Assembly (NCBI RefSeq): GCF_007004665.1
Contig: NZ_ML660052.1
Coordinates: forward strand, 620,001-684,000
Length of the DNA stretch: 64,000 bases
Source: Denitrobaculum tricleocarpae
GTDB taxonomy: Bacteria > Pseudomonadota > Alphaproteobacteria > Kiloniellales > Kiloniellaceae
Direction of reading: 5' to 3'
Shown: positions 1 through 9,594 of the stretch, piece by piece
Position numbering within the stretch: the first letter of the stretch is position 1
Layout: the number at the start of each line of letters is the position of its first letter
Notes under the pieces: model-generated
Database searches by the model: none
What the model was told of the DNA's origin: nothing
Seen by the model: only the letters and a program-made list of their open reading frames with translations
Made by a program: the position numbers and the translations under genes

Positions 1-262
1 ATCGGGTCTTGGCCAGGCCCGGCACGCCGATCAGAAGCGCATGGCCACCGGCGAGCAAGGTGATCACTGTGCGATCGACCACATCCTGTTGCCCGAAAAT
101 CACGCGTCCAATAGACTCACGCGCAGACTGCAGGTGCTGCCCCAGGGTATCTATGTCTTCGGCCAATTGCTCCGCCGTCGCGATATCGGTAGGGACTGAA
201 GGGTTGGCTGTCACTCTGAACGACTCCCATCTGGTGCTGCCCGGGTCTATGATAGCGGACAT
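1..262 (-). CDS. MoxR family AAA+ ATPase (N-terminal part, truncated by window edge)
   Basis: Reading the minus strand from an ATG at 262 gives an uninterrupted frame to the window edge, about 87 residues. It ends in the Walker A region (GGHALLIGVPGLAKTR), preceded by a typical MoxR N-terminus containing the VIFGQQDVVDR segment. MoxR ATPases act as chaperone-like remodelers and usually sit beside DUF58 and vWA genes, which would lie beyond the left edge. A GTG at 214 is an alternative start. The gene is divergent from the DUF1285 gene, an arrangement I recall from alphaproteobacteria. Family assignment is confident; the specific substrate is unknown. Confidence 0.85.
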   Translation of the reverse strand, partial: MSAIIDPGSTRWESFRVTANPSVPTDIATAEQLAEDIDTLGQHLQSARESIGRVIFGQQDVVDRTVITLLAGGHALLIGVPGLAKTR

Positions 263-393
263 CAGGCTCTAGAGTGCGATCGTTCTTGTCGGAAACGATC
301 AAAAACGTGAATCGCCCTCGAAATACAATATGTAGTGTCTGACCGTTTTTCACCGCATCAGTGACCAACAGGCAAACACGAGACCGCCAGGTT

Positions 394-984
394 ATGACTT
401 CGGATCCGACACCACCAACCGACGATACTCAAAAGATAGGTGTTTCTATGGCGCATGGCCAGTCGTCTGACGCTTCAAATTCTTCCTCGAACGCACCGAA
501 CCTTCCATTCTGCGGCGATTTCGATATCCGAATCGCCAGCGACGGCACCTGGTTTCACGAGGGATCGCCGATAGGACGTAAGCCGCTGGTAAAGCTCTTT
601 TCCTCGGTTTTGCGGCGGGAGGAAGATGGTGAATACTGGCTGGTCACGCCGGTGGAGCGCGGGCGGGTCATTGTTGACGATGCGCCTTTTACCGCCGTTG
701 AATTTTCCGTGTCCGGCGTTGGAAAACGGCAATCCCTGCAATTTCGCACAAACCTGGACGCCTGGGTGACGTTGGATGCGGAACATCCGCTCCGGGTCGA
801 GATCGACAGTGAAACGAACGAGCCGCGTCCTTATGTTCTCGTTCGGGACCGCCTGGAGGCATTGATTCTTCGCTCCGTTTATTATGGGCTGGCGGAACTT
901 GCCGTTGAGGAGCCGGCGGAGGGTGGCACCCGGTTTGGTCTCTGGAGTAACGGCAGTTTCTTTCCTTTGGATGGTTCGGCGTGA
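394..984 (+). CDS. DUF1285 domain-containing protein
   Basis: The core (from about residue 38) has the DUF1285 signature: a GDFDIRIASDGTWFHEGSPI segment, then the YWLVTPVERGRV block. The function is unknown; the fold is small and beta-rich and probably cytosolic, with no signal peptide. The first ~35 residues are low-complexity and Ser/Asn rich. Possible starts are GTG 361, ATG 394 and ATG 448; 394 was chosen as the first ATG with a weak upstream CCAGG. The stop overlaps the next gene by four bases (GTGA), implying translational coupling in a DUF1285–Nudix–DUF6111–cca operon. Confidence 0.85.
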   Translation: MTSDPTPPTDDTQKIGVSMAHGQSSDASNSSSNAPNLPFCGDFDIRIASDGTWFHEGSPIGRKPLVKLFSSVLRREEDGEYWLVTPVERGRVIVDDAPFTAVEFSVSGVGKRQSLQFRTNLDAWVTLDAEHPLRVEIDSETNEPRPYVLVRDRLEALILRSVYYGLAELAVEEPAEGGTRFGLWSNGSFFPLDGSA

Positions 985-1664
985 ACGCACAGCCCGGTAA
1001 AGCAATACTGTCTGCGGACGAGATCGTCCGGCGTTTTGAGCTCCTGGGCAGGCCCGGGCGCCGGACTTCGCCATCGGCCCCGGCGGCGGCGTCACCTGAT
1101 GCGCAGGCACTGCGGCCACGGGGCGACCACGATCTCAATCCCGATATGTACGAGCCTGCCGAAAAATTGACGCCGGCCGCCGTCCTGGTGCCGATCGTCG
1201 AGCGTGCCGAGGGTTTGACCGTCCTTCTCACAAAGCGGACAGCGCATCTGCACGATCATGCCGGACAGGTTTCCTTCCCCGGCGGTAGAGTCGACCCCGG
1301 CGATAGCGGCCCCGTGTCCACGGCACTGCGGGAGACAGAAGAAGAAATTGGTTTGGCGCGGCACCATGTCCGCCTGATCGGGCAATTGGATACCTACGTG
1401 ACCCGGACCGGCTTCGAGATATCCCCCTTGGTCGGATTAATCGCACCGCCGTTTGAACTCAGGCCTGATGATTTTGAGGTCGCGGAGGTCTTCGAGGTCC
1501 CGTTAGGCTTTATTCTTGATCCGGCGAGCCAGAAGCGGCAGAGCCGCATGTTCAAAGGCGCGCTCAGACATTTTTATGTTTTTCCCTACGACGACTACTA
1601 TATATGGGGGGCTACCGCAGGTATGCTGGTGAACTTGACAGAGGTTTTGGGGAATGCTGACTAG
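981..1664 (+). CDS. CoA pyrophosphatase (Nudix hydrolase, NudL/UPF0035 type)
   Basis: This is a Nudix hydrolase of the family that cleaves CoA and acyl-CoA to phosphopantetheine and 3',5'-ADP. The protein (227 aa) shows the UPF0035 signature HDHAGQVSFPGGRVDPGD leading into a Nudix box with RETEEEIG. It starts with GTG inside the stop of the DUF1285 gene and overlaps the DUF6111 gene by 11 bases, so it belongs to the same operon. The ~45-residue extension before the Nudix fold is Pro/Ala rich. The family call is firm; substrate preference is inferred from the signature. Confidence 0.9.
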   Translation: MNAQPGKAILSADEIVRRFELLGRPGRRTSPSAPAAASPDAQALRPRGDHDLNPDMYEPAEKLTPAAVLVPIVERAEGLTVLLTKRTAHLHDHAGQVSFPGGRVDPGDSGPVSTALRETEEEIGLARHHVRLIGQLDTYVTRTGFEISPLVGLIAPPFELRPDDFEVAEVFEVPLGFILDPASQKRQSRMFKGALRHFYVFPYDDYYIWGATAGMLVNLTEVLGNAD

Positions 1665-1929
1665 AATTTTATTTGCTCTCCTTCTGTTTCTGATCCCGTT
1701 TCTGGTCTACCTGGGTTACGTCAAACTAAAACGTCGCGCCGGTGCGACCCTGGATTCCGAGGAAATCACGCCCTGGCTGATGCTGATCACGGCAGGTCTG
1801 GTGCTCGCCACAGCTGGTGTTATCGCAATAGGTGTCTTTTTTGATCATGATGCAGGTGTGGTTCTTCGTCCGCCGGCCTTTGTCGACGGTGAAATCGTAC
1901 CGGGCGGGCCCGTGGAACAACCCGAATGA
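1654..1929 (+). CDS. DUF6111 family small membrane protein
   Basis: A 91-residue protein. It opens with a hydrophobic helix (LTRILFALLLFLIPFLVYLG), has a short basic loop KLKRR, then a second membrane segment (about residues 46-70) and a short acidic tail. This is the usual small protein between the Nudix hydrolase and the CCA-adding enzyme in alphaproteobacteria (DUF6111). Function is unknown. Two transmembrane segments suggest an inner-membrane location. It overlaps the upstream gene by 11 bases, so expression is probably coupled. Confidence 0.8.
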   Translation: MLTRILFALLLFLIPFLVYLGYVKLKRRAGATLDSEEITPWLMLITAGLVLATAGVIAIGVFFDHDAGVVLRPPAFVDGEIVPGGPVEQPE

Positions 1930-1984
1930 CTGCGTCGATTGGTTCAGGCCTGAACAGCGCGCCGGATGAATCGCTGCACACAAC

Positions 1985-3250
1985 GTGATTGATATGCAAG
2001 CGCCTGAACGGCTTCCTCTGCAGCCCTGGATGACATCCCCCGCGACAGCAGCGGTGCTCGAGGCGCTTCAGGCCGACGGAAGCGATGTGCGTTTCGTCGG
2101 TGGCTGCGTTCGGGACGCTGTGCAGGGATTTCCGATCAAGGACATTGACCTGGCCACGCCGGACCGGCCGGAAGAAGTCATGTCGTTGCTGAGGGCCGCA
2201 GGTCTGAAGGCAATTCCAACCGGCATCGATCATGGAACCGTGACGGCGGTGTCACACGGTGAAGTCTACGAGATTACCACCTTGCGCGAAGACGTCGAGA
2301 CAGACGGGCGGCGCGCGAAGGTTGCCTACACGGACGATTGGGTGCAGGACGCGGCGCGGCGGGACTTAACCATGAACGCCTTGTCTTGCCGTCCGGATGG
2401 CACTTTGTTCGACCCCTTCGGCGGACTTGATGACCTGAGGAACGGCCGTGTCCGGTTCGTGGGTAATGCGCGGGAACGGATTAAGGAAGATTACCTCCGC
2501 CTCCTGCGGTTTTTCCGCTTTCACGCCTACTACGGCGTGGGCACCCTCGATCCCGAGGGGCTTGCAGCAGCCAAAGAGCTGGCACCCAATCTGTCGTCTC
2601 TCTCCGGCGAGCGTATCCGCGAGGAACTCTTGCGTTTGATGGCGGCGAAAAACCCTCTGCCGGCATTGGAGGCAATGCTCGCTGTCGGCGCGATCCGCGT
2701 GCTCCTGCCTGAAGCCCAGACAGAAACGCATATTCTCAGCACGTTGATGGAGATCGAATCCTCCCCAGACGCATTGCTCCGGCTCTCGGCCTTTCTGGTG
2801 GGAGGGCGTGAACAGGCACTGCATGTTGCCGAGCGTCTGCGGTTCTCGAGGGCGCAGGCCGACAGACTGATAACGCTTCGGACGGCAGGCCGCGAACACA
2901 GTGAGTGGCCGCCGGGGATAACAGTGGACGAACAGGCCATTCGCCAGGCGCTTTACGATCTTGGGACTGAGATGACTCGCGATCTCCTCCATCTGGATTG
3001 GGCCAGTAAAAATGCCGAAAGGGCTTCGCGGGATAAGGCATATCTGGGCGCCGCTCTCGCCGTGCTCGAGCAGTGGGAGCATCCTGCTTTTCCGCTACGC
3101 GGACGCGACGCGCTGGCGATGGGGGCGCAGAGCGGGCCGGAACTTGGGGAGGTGTTGGATCGGGTTGAGGCCTGGTGGCGGGCTGCAGATTTCAAGCCTG
3201 ACCGCGATACCTGTCTATCCGAGTTGAGGCTTCGTCTATCCCAGGCATGA
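1985..3250 (+). CDS. cca: CCA tRNA nucleotidyltransferase
   Basis: A class II nucleotidyltransferase of the CCA-adding/poly(A) polymerase family, which builds or repairs the 3' CCA end of tRNA. The head domain carries VGGCVRDAVQG and the catalytic DIDLAT (DxD) motif, followed by RRDLTMNAL and the RFVGNARERIKEDYLRLLR nucleotide-recognition block. The remainder is the helical RNA-binding body. Total 421 residues from GTG 1985; ATG 1994 is equally plausible because neither has a clear Shine-Dalgarno. It is the last gene of the DUF1285 operon, 55 bp after DUF6111. Confidence 0.92.
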   Translation: MIDMQAPERLPLQPWMTSPATAAVLEALQADGSDVRFVGGCVRDAVQGFPIKDIDLATPDRPEEVMSLLRAAGLKAIPTGIDHGTVTAVSHGEVYEITTLREDVETDGRRAKVAYTDDWVQDAARRDLTMNALSCRPDGTLFDPFGGLDDLRNGRVRFVGNARERIKEDYLRLLRFFRFHAYYGVGTLDPEGLAAAKELAPNLSSLSGERIREELLRLMAAKNPLPALEAMLAVGAIRVLLPEAQTETHILSTLMEIESSPDALLRLSAFLVGGREQALHVAERLRFSRAQADRLITLRTAGREHSEWPPGITVDEQAIRQALYDLGTEMTRDLLHLDWASKNAERASRDKAYLGAALAVLEQWEHPAFPLRGRDALAMGAQSGPELGEVLDRVEAWWRAADFKPDRDTCLSELRLRLSQA

Positions 3251-3486
3251 CGAACCGTCTCTTTGTACTTCTGGTCTCTTTGTGCTTCTGGCGCGGGACA
3301 GACGCCGCTCGTAGTTTTGCAACTGGGTCCAGTGCAGCAGGGACGTTTCGGTGCTCTAGGATTGTTCATCACCGACATTCGTGATAGCTGGACGTCGATA
3401 TCTGATGAGATCCGAGAAACTTAAATAAAAGATGCAGAACAGGTTTTCGATCTCGATTGGCTTGTCAGGGGAGAGGCCGTACCGTC

Positions 3487-5043
3487 ATGCGCAGCGCGCA
3501 AATGAACAGCGCCCAAAAGACTGAGAGCGCGGTTACTTTTTTCCGGGCTGGAGACTTCCGGCGGGCGAAGGAGATCTGCGAGGCGATCCTGGCGGACAAA
3601 CCCCGCCACACCCAGGCTCGGCACTTGCTGGCGGTAATCGCATTCGAACTGGGCAAGCCGGACGAGGGGATTTCCCATTTCGAGACGCTCGCTGCCATTT
3701 CGCCCGACCATCCCGGTGTTCACGCCGATCTTGCCAAGGCTCTGGCGTCGGCCGGGCGGATCGACGAAGCGATCGCGGCGTTTCGGGTGGCGCTTAGCAT
3801 CGTGCCTGAAGATGTATCGCTTTTGAATAATCTGGGATCATTGCTCGCCGGACAGGGAGAGTTATCGGAGGCGGTCTCTAGTTTTGAGGCGGCTGTCGAG
3901 GCAAATGACAGGCTTCCGGTCAGTCACTACAATCTGGCGAAGGCCCTCAGGGACAGCGGTGATCCGCAGCGGGCGATCCAGCACTACAAGCGAACCCTCG
4001 AACTGGACCCGGGTTTTGCGACGGCTTGGCGGAATCTTGGAAATCTCTATTTGGATGTCGGCGAAGTCGATCTTGCGGCGGAGGCTTACGAAAAAGGAGT
4101 CCGCATCAAGTGGTCACCGGAGGCCAAAAAACCGCCCGACCAGAGCCATCTGAAAACCAGCCGCAGCAAGCTGCAGCATGATATTGAGCAGCTCGCGTTT
4201 TTGCTGGAAAACGGCAAGGTAGATCGAAAGTTTGAGCAGGTTCTGTCCGACTATCGCGCTGTGCTCGACGATCTTCCGGTTATGGAGGACGGCGGCAGTC
4301 TCGTGGCTGTTTCTGCTGAAAACCAGAAGCGGCTGGCGCCCTATTTTAACCGCCTGATCCACTGGCCACAGTCTCCCTCTCTCGCCGGCCCGGCCGTTAA
4401 TCCTGACTTGGATCGCGCGGAAATCGAAACGGCTTATTTCAAGAACGCACCGGGGATCGTCCACGTTGACGATTTCCTCTCCCCCGCGGCCTTGCAAGAG
4501 ATCAGGCAGTTCTGCCTCGAATCGACGATCTGGTATCGTCATCACTACAAAATGGGCTATGTCGGCGCTTTCATGGAGGACGGGTTCGTTTCTCCTCTGC
4601 TCCTGCAGATCGCAGACGAGCTCCGGAACGGCTTTCCGAGGATCTTCGGCGCTGCGACTTTACGGAAGCTGTGGGGTTTCAAATATGACAGCCGTTTGAG
4701 CGGCATTCCCGTCCACGCGGATTTCGCGGCGGTCAATGTGAACTTCTGGGTGACACCAGACGCTGCTAACAGGGACCCGCAATCCGGAGGCCTCGTCGTA
4801 TGGGACAAGGAAGCGCCGCTGGACTGGGACTTTGCGACCTATAATGCGGACGAGCAGGCCATGCGGCGTTTCCTCACGGAGAGCGGAGCCAAGGCCCATA
4901 ATATTCCCTACCGGGAAAACCGCATGGTGATGTTCAATTCAGATCTGATCCATGAGACGGGTGAACTGAACTTTGAAGAGGGTTACGAAAACCGCCGGGT
5001 CAACGTCACCATGCTGTACGGAAAGCGTGAAAACGCCGGCTAA
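3487..5043 (+). CDS. TPR-repeat protein with C-terminal 2OG-Fe(II) oxygenase-like domain
   Basis: The N-terminal ~220 residues are tetratricopeptide repeats (for example SHYNLAKALRDSGDPQRAIQ and AWRNLGNLYLDVGEVDLAAE). After a linker, the C-terminal ~200 residues have a jelly-roll 2-oxoglutarate/iron oxygenase pattern: H410-x-D412 (IPVHADF), a distal His489 (SDLIHETG) and an Arg near 502. Such proteins hydroxylate peptide or small-molecule substrates; the TPR part probably recruits a partner. ATG 3487 is preferred over TTG 3457 because GGGAGAGG lies upstream. No signal peptide, so cytosolic. It stands alone on the plus strand, convergent with hemF. Substrate unknown. Confidence 0.8.
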   Translation: MRSAQMNSAQKTESAVTFFRAGDFRRAKEICEAILADKPRHTQARHLLAVIAFELGKPDEGISHFETLAAISPDHPGVHADLAKALASAGRIDEAIAAFRVALSIVPEDVSLLNNLGSLLAGQGELSEAVSSFEAAVEANDRLPVSHYNLAKALRDSGDPQRAIQHYKRTLELDPGFATAWRNLGNLYLDVGEVDLAAEAYEKGVRIKWSPEAKKPPDQSHLKTSRSKLQHDIEQLAFLLENGKVDRKFEQVLSDYRAVLDDLPVMEDGGSLVAVSAENQKRLAPYFNRLIHWPQSPSLAGPAVNPDLDRAEIETAYFKNAPGIVHVDDFLSPAALQEIRQFCLESTIWYRHHYKMGYVGAFMEDGFVSPLLLQIADELRNGFPRIFGAATLRKLWGFKYDSRLSGIPVHADFAAVNVNFWVTPDAANRDPQSGGLVVWDKEAPLDWDFATYNADEQAMRRFLTESGAKAHNIPYRENRMVMFNSDLIHETGELNFEEGYENRRVNVTMLYGKRENAG

Positions 5044-5094
5044 TGGCGTGTCCTCCGGGTCATCGCAGGCGACAGGCGCGGAAAACACCAATGC

Positions 5095-5976
5095 TTACGG
5101 CCAGGCTGCCTCCGGCGGCAGCGACATCAGGATCGCCTCCACATTTCCGCCCGTTTTCAATCCGAATTGTGTCCCGCGGTCATAGACGAGATTGAATTCA
5201 GCGTAACGGCCCCGGCGGAAGAGCTGGTGACGCCGCTGTTCATCGGTCCAGGGGCGCTCCATGTGCCGGCGCACGAGTCTTGGATAGATGTCAAGAAACG
5301 CCCGCCCGACATCCTTGGTAAAGGCGAAGTCGGTATCCCAGTCGCCGCTATCCAAGTAGTCGTAAAATATGCCACCCACGCCTCTCGCTTCATTGCGGTG
5401 CGGAATGAAAAAATACTCGTCGCACCATTCTTTGAAGCGTGGATAGTATTCCGGATCGTGTGCGTCACAGGCGGCTTTAAAGCTGGCGTGAAAATCGGCG
5501 GTATCCTGATCGTCGGGGTACATGGGATTCAAATCGCTGCCGCCACCGAACCAGGATTTGGTTGTCACGATAAAGCGGGTATTCATATGAACCGCCGGTA
5601 CCAGGGGCGAGTGCATGTGTGCCACGAGGGAAATGCCGCTGGCCCAGAACTGCGGATTCTCTTCTGCACCGGGCATCTTGGCTCGGAACTCCCTTGAAAA
5701 CTCGCCTTTGACCGTTGAGATGTTGACGCCAACCTTCTCGAACACCCGGCCACGCATCAACGACATTTCGCCACCGCCGAAATCGCCGGTTTCTCCCTCC
5801 TGTTCGCGCTCCCATTGTTTTCGCACGAAGCGACCGGGCTCCCGTTCTGCCAATTGACCTGCGTGCTCACCGACGAACGCATCTTCCAGTTCCTCGAACG
5901 CGGCGCAGATATCGTCGCGAAGCGTCCTGAACCAAACGGGGACCAGTTCCTGTCGCTCTTGGGTGGTGGAGGTCAT
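5095..5976 (-). CDS. hemF: Oxygen-dependent coproporphyrinogen III oxidase
   Basis: HemF oxidatively decarboxylates coproporphyrinogen III to protoporphyrinogen IX in heme synthesis. The 293-residue product matches the family length and contains the hallmark blocks: [18 protein letters not shown], the [16 protein letters not shown] metal/substrate segment, [12 protein letters not shown], and the C-terminal [20 protein letters not shown]. Its start overlaps the trmL stop by four bases (ATGA), so the two form an operon. The enzyme needs O2, consistent with the aerobic bc1 complex genes next door. Confidence 0.96.
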   Translation of the reverse strand: MTSTTQERQELVPVWFRTLRDDICAAFEELEDAFVGEHAGQLAEREPGRFVRKQWEREQEGETGDFGGGEMSLMRGRVFEKVGVNISTVKGEFSREFRAKMPGAEENPQFWASGISLVAHMHSPLVPAVHMNTRFIVTTKSWFGGGSDLNPMYPDDQDTADFHASFKAACDAHDPEYYPRFKEWCDEYFFIPHRNEARGVGGIFYDYLDSGDWDTDFAFTKDVGRAFLDIYPRLVRRHMERPWTDEQRRHQLFRRGRYAEFNLVYDRGTQFGLKTGGNVEAILMSLPPEAAWP

Positions 5977-6461
5977 GATAGTCCTTCTGGAAAAGGGTCG
6001 GCTGCCGATCCGCTGTTTGGAAAGCCCGCTGTCTGGCGCAGAGCTTCGCCGGCAACCATGGCGGCACTGACGGCGACGTTCAAAGACCTGAACCCCGGAT
6101 TCATCGGTACGATAATTCGGGCATCTGCACGTGCGTGTACTTCTGGTGGCACGCCCGCGCTCTCACGTCTAACCAACAGGCAATCGTCCGCTGTAAAGCC
6201 AAACTCGGTGTATGGTGTGACAGCCTTCGTCGTCAAGAGAACGATGCGGCCCGGACTGTGTTCCAGAAAGCTTTGCCAGGAGCTGTGCCGCGTCAAATCG
6301 ACGCCCTGAAGGTAGTCCATTCCCGCCCGGCGCAGGCGTTTGTCGTCAAGAACAAAGCCGCAAGGTTCGATAATATCGACCGCCAATCCCATGCAAGCTG
6401 CGAGTCTGAGCATAGTCCCGGTATTTTGAGGAATGTCGGGTTCGAAGATCGCTAGCCGCAT
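5973..6461 (-). CDS. trmL: tRNA (cytidine(34)-2'-O)-methyltransferase TrmL
   Basis: A SPOUT-class methyltransferase that 2'-O-methylates the wobble base of certain tRNA-Leu isoacceptors. The start [20 protein letters not shown] is the standard TrmL opening; the knot is formed by [20 protein letters not shown] and [20 protein letters not shown]. The last block carries the N-x-R-S-L-N-V motif. About 162 residues, as expected. An upstream in-frame ATG at 6476 is less likely because it only adds MDICT. It is the first gene of a trmL-hemF operon and diverges from petABC. Confidence 0.93.
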   Translation of the reverse strand: MRLAIFEPDIPQNTGTMLRLAACMGLAVDIIEPCGFVLDDKRLRRAGMDYLQGVDLTRHSSWQSFLEHSPGRIVLLTTKAVTPYTEFGFTADDCLLVRRESAGVPPEVHARADARIIVPMNPGFRSLNVAVSAAMVAGEALRQTAGFPNSGSAADPFPEGLS

Positions 6462-6692
6462 TGTGCAAATATCCACTGTACCAAGCCGTCTCGGCCTTTG
6501 CCTTATGTTAGGTTTTGATCTATATCCCTGACCAGCTATGATTCGGCAGGGGCCAAGGTGCGACAGGGTGTCGCAGAGTCGCTCGGGGGCCGGAGATTAG
6601 TATTAGTGGCGTTCCCGCAGCTGAAACGCGGGATATGGCGCGTGACGCGGGCTGGATGGACAGCCCGAGGGGTGATCTTAAAGGAATATGAC

Positions 6693-7247
6693 ATGGCAGC
6701 AGACAGCGCTCATGCATCACAGCAATCGCAGGACGAAGAAACACGCCGAGACTTCCTATACCTGATGGCGACCGCCATGGGTGTGGTCGGAACCGGCGCG
6801 TTCGCCTGGCCGTTGGTAAACTCCATGAACCCATCGAAGGAAGTTCTGGCTTTGGCGTCAACCGAAGTGGATCTTTCGCCAATCGAAGTTGGTCAGAGCC
6901 TTACCGTGATGTGGCGGGGCAAACCAGTGTTCATTCGCCATCGCACAGAAGCGGAGATCGCCGAAGCTGCCGACGTTGCGCTGGATGAACTGCCAGACCA
7001 GGAAGCCGATGCGGACCGTGTCGTGAAGCCTGAATGGCTGGTCGTCGGCGGTAACTGCACGCACCTGGGCTGTGTGCCACTGGGTCAGAAGACCGGCGAT
7101 GAGAAGGGCGAGTACGGCGGTTGGTTCTGCCCTTGCCACGGTTCTCACTACGATACCTCCGGACGCATCCGCAAAGGACCTGCGCCGGAGAATCTGCCCG
7201 TGCCGCCCGTCGAGTTCCTCGACGACACCACGATTAAAATTGGTTAA
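6693..7247 (+). CDS. petA: Ubiquinol-cytochrome c reductase iron-sulfur (Rieske) subunit
   Basis: The Rieske 2Fe-2S subunit of the cytochrome bc1 complex. The 184-residue protein has a Tat-like twin arginine (ETRRDFLYL) ahead of one membrane anchor (about residues 24-44). The cluster ligands are CTHLGC (C122, H124, C127) and CPCHGSH (C146, C148, H149). The ATG at 6693 was chosen over an upstream in-frame extension because it gives the standard N-terminus and follows AAAGGAATATGAC. First gene of petABC; 14 bp separate it from petB. Confidence 0.96.
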   Translation: MAADSAHASQQSQDEETRRDFLYLMATAMGVVGTGAFAWPLVNSMNPSKEVLALASTEVDLSPIEVGQSLTVMWRGKPVFIRHRTEAEIAEAADVALDELPDQEADADRVVKPEWLVVGGNCTHLGCVPLGQKTGDEKGEYGGWFCPCHGSHYDTSGRIRKGPAPENLPVPPVEFLDDTTIKIG

Positions 7248-7261
7248 AGGGAGCTGAAGAA

Positions 7262-8521
7262 ATGAGTGAGCACCTGAAAACCAACAACGCGCTCATCAAG
7301 TGGATCGACCATCGTCTTCCGGTCTTCTCCATGATGAACGAGACCTTGGTCGATTATCCGGCGCCGAAGAACCTGAATTACTGGTGGAACTTCGGTTCTC
7401 TTGCCGGGTTCGCTCTGGTCGTCATGATTGTCACCGGGATCGTTCTGGCGATGCAATACACCGCCCATGTCGACTATGCTTTCAATTCGGTCGAACGCAT
7501 CATGCGCGACGTGAATGGCGGCTGGCTGGTCCGGTACATTCATATGAACATGGCGTCGTTCTTCTTCATTGTCGTGTTTATCCACATGTTCCGTGGACTT
7601 TATTACGGATCTTACAAGTCGCCGCGAGAGATCCTCTGGATGCTCGGTGTCGTTATTCTGCTCCTGATGATGGCCACCGCCTTCATGGGCTATGTGCTTC
7701 CCTGGGGGCAGATGAGCTTCTGGGGCGCAACCGTCATCACCAACCTCTTCTCGGCAATCCCGGTATTTGGCGAGAGCATCGTGGTTTGGCTGTGGGGCGG
7801 TTTCTCGGTCGACAATCCAACACTTAACCGTTTCTTCGCTTTGCACTACCTGCTGCCCTTCGTGATCGTTGGTGTGGTTGTCATGCATCTGTGGGCGCTG
7901 CACCGCTTCGGTTCGAACAACCCGATCGGTATCGAGGCCAACGGCCATCAGGATAAGATCCCGTTCCATCCTTACTACACGGTCAAGGATGCATTTGGCG
8001 TCGGTGTATTCCTGCTCGCGTTCAGTGGTTTTCTGTTCTTTGCTCCCAATTTCCTGGGGCATCCGGACAACTACATTCCGGCCAATCCGCTGGTGACGCC
8101 TGCGCACATTGTGCCCGAATGGTACTTCCTGCCTTTCTACGCGATCCTGCGTTCGATCCCGGACAAGCTTCTGGGCGTCGTGGCCATGTTCGCATCTATC
8201 GGAATCCTCTTTATCCTGCCCTGGCTCGACCGCTCGCCGGTGCGTAGCGCGAAGTTCCGCCCGGTCTACAAGTGGTTCTTCTGGCTGTTCTTCGCGAACT
8301 GCATCCTGCTCGGCTGGGTTGGACAGGAAGCCGCCGAAGGCCTGCCCTTGATCCTCGGACGTCTGGCGACAGCCTGGTACTTCATCCACTTCCTGGTGGT
8401 GCTGCCGCTGCTCGGGGTGATGGAGAGACCGAAACCATTGCCAGTCTCGATTTCGGAACCGGTCTTAAGCGGCGGTGGTGGTCTCGCCGCTGCAGCAGCA
8501 AAGCCGATGGAGAAGGCGTAA
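7262..8521 (+). CDS. petB: Cytochrome b of the bc1 complex
   Basis: A polytopic cytochrome b (419 aa) holding hemes bL and bH and the two quinone sites. The Qo-site PEWY motif is present ([17 protein letters not shown]). The paired heme-ligand histidines are in helices B ([19 protein letters not shown]) and D ([21 protein letters not shown]). The first helix begins near [18 protein letters not shown]. The ribosome-binding site is AAAGGGAGC. The stop TAA overlaps the petC ATG by one base (TAATG), indicating coupled translation. Confidence 0.97.
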   Translation: MSEHLKTNNALIKWIDHRLPVFSMMNETLVDYPAPKNLNYWWNFGSLAGFALVVMIVTGIVLAMQYTAHVDYAFNSVERIMRDVNGGWLVRYIHMNMASFFFIVVFIHMFRGLYYGSYKSPREILWMLGVVILLLMMATAFMGYVLPWGQMSFWGATVITNLFSAIPVFGESIVVWLWGGFSVDNPTLNRFFALHYLLPFVIVGVVVMHLWALHRFGSNNPIGIEANGHQDKIPFHPYYTVKDAFGVGVFLLAFSGFLFFAPNFLGHPDNYIPANPLVTPAHIVPEWYFLPFYAILRSIPDKLLGVVAMFASIGILFILPWLDRSPVRSAKFRPVYKWFFWLFFANCILLGWVGQEAAEGLPLILGRLATAWYFIHFLVVLPLLGVMERPKPLPVSISEPVLSGGGGLAAAAAKPMEKA

Positions 8522-9462
8522 TGAAAAAGTTTGTACTTACAGCCGCGGCTGCTGCGGTCTCGCTCGGTCTCGGTGTTGGTGCCGCGAGCGCTGCGGAAGC
8601 GCTCAAAGCTCCCAGCAAGACCTGGTCCTTCTCGGGCGTGTTCGGAACCTATGATCAGGCGCAGCTGCAGCGCGGGTATCAGGTTTACAAACAGGTTTGT
8701 GCCAGCTGTCACGGCATGGACCTGATCGCTTTCCGGAATCTGGCAGACCTGGGTTACAACGAAGACGAGCTGAAGGCTATCGCGGCCGAGTACGAAGTGA
8801 CCGATGGTCCGGACGAGTTCGGCGACATGTTCGACCGTCCGGCCCGCCTCTCGGATTACTTCCCGTCTCCTTTCGCCAATGCACAGGCTGCCGCGGCAGC
8901 CAACGGTGGGGCAGCTCCGCCGGACCTGTCGCTGGTGGCCAAGGCACGTGTCGGCGGACCTGACTATCTCTACGCTCTGCTGACCGGCTATGAGGACGAT
9001 GTTTCTGAAGAGGTGCTTCAGCAGATCTTTGAAACCGAGACTCACAAGCGTGAGGTCCAGCATGCTGCGGCCATGGAGGCTTACGAGGTCAGGCTTGCCA
9101 AATTCCAGGAGAAGGTGAAAACCGATCCGACGGCCAAGGAGCCGGCGATGCCCGAGGATCCGGGACCCGTCCAGAGCGTCGAGGATCTTGGATTGCCGGA
9201 TACGGCGAGCTTTAATGCGTACTTCCCCGGCTATGGTATTGCCATGGCGCCGCCCCTGTCGGAAGACATCGTGGAGTATGCCGATGGAACGCCGGCGACG
9301 CTCTCTAATCTGAGCGCGGATGTCTCCGCTTTCATGATGTGGGCTGCAGAGCCCACCATGGATCAGCGTAAACAGATGGGTATCAAGGTGATCCTCTTCC
9401 TATTGGTCTTCACAGGCATTCTGTACGCTGCAAAGCGCAAGTGCTGGGCAGACGTTCACTAA
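8521..9462 (+). CDS. petC: Cytochrome c1 of the bc1 complex, with an unusual insert
   Basis: A signal peptide is followed by the heme-binding CASCH (C60, C63, H64), the axial Met ligand in GIAMAPPL (M242) and a C-terminal membrane anchor (about 287-303) ending in a short basic tail. Cytochrome c1 passes electrons from the Rieske centre to soluble or membrane cytochrome c. At 313 residues it is longer than the family norm. The excess is a charged, Lys/Glu-rich, probably helical insert of about 60-70 residues (about 159-229) just before the conserved NAYFPG block. Last gene of petABC, followed by a strong terminator. Confidence 0.95.
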   Translation: MKKFVLTAAAAAVSLGLGVGAASAAEALKAPSKTWSFSGVFGTYDQAQLQRGYQVYKQVCASCHGMDLIAFRNLADLGYNEDELKAIAAEYEVTDGPDEFGDMFDRPARLSDYFPSPFANAQAAAAANGGAAPPDLSLVAKARVGGPDYLYALLTGYEDDVSEEVLQQIFETETHKREVQHAAAMEAYEVRLAKFQEKVKTDPTAKEPAMPEDPGPVQSVEDLGLPDTASFNAYFPGYGIAMAPPLSEDIVEYADGTPATLSNLSADVSAFMMWAAEPTMDQRKQMGIKVILFLLVFTGILYAAKRKCWADVH

Positions 9463-9485
9463 AGGCACTCGGATCTCAGAGATCT

Positions 9486-9521
9486 AAAAAAGGGCCGTTC
9501 CTCTCGGGACGGCCCTTTTTC
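9486..9521. terminator. Bidirectional rho-independent terminator between petC and ychF
   Basis: The arms AAAAAGGGCCGT and ACGGCCCTTTTT form a 12-bp stem with a short loop. There are A-runs on the left and T-runs on the right, so it can stop both petABC (plus) and the ychF operon (minus). Confidence 0.92.
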
Positions 9522-9594
9522 TTGTCAATGCTTCCTGACCGAACGCCTTTTCGGCGTGGCCAGACCGGCTCATGTTTTACATCTGATCTTTAGA

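Noticed and set aside
1926..1988. 20-codon ORF between DUF6111 and cca
   Set aside because: Overlaps by ATGA and ends over the cca GTG, so coupling is possible, but the peptide has no features and is not supported further.
7244..8389. 381-codon open frame antisense to petB
   Set aside because: Composition (runs of His, Asp, Gln, Arg) is typical of the reverse of a membrane protein gene; petB is certain.
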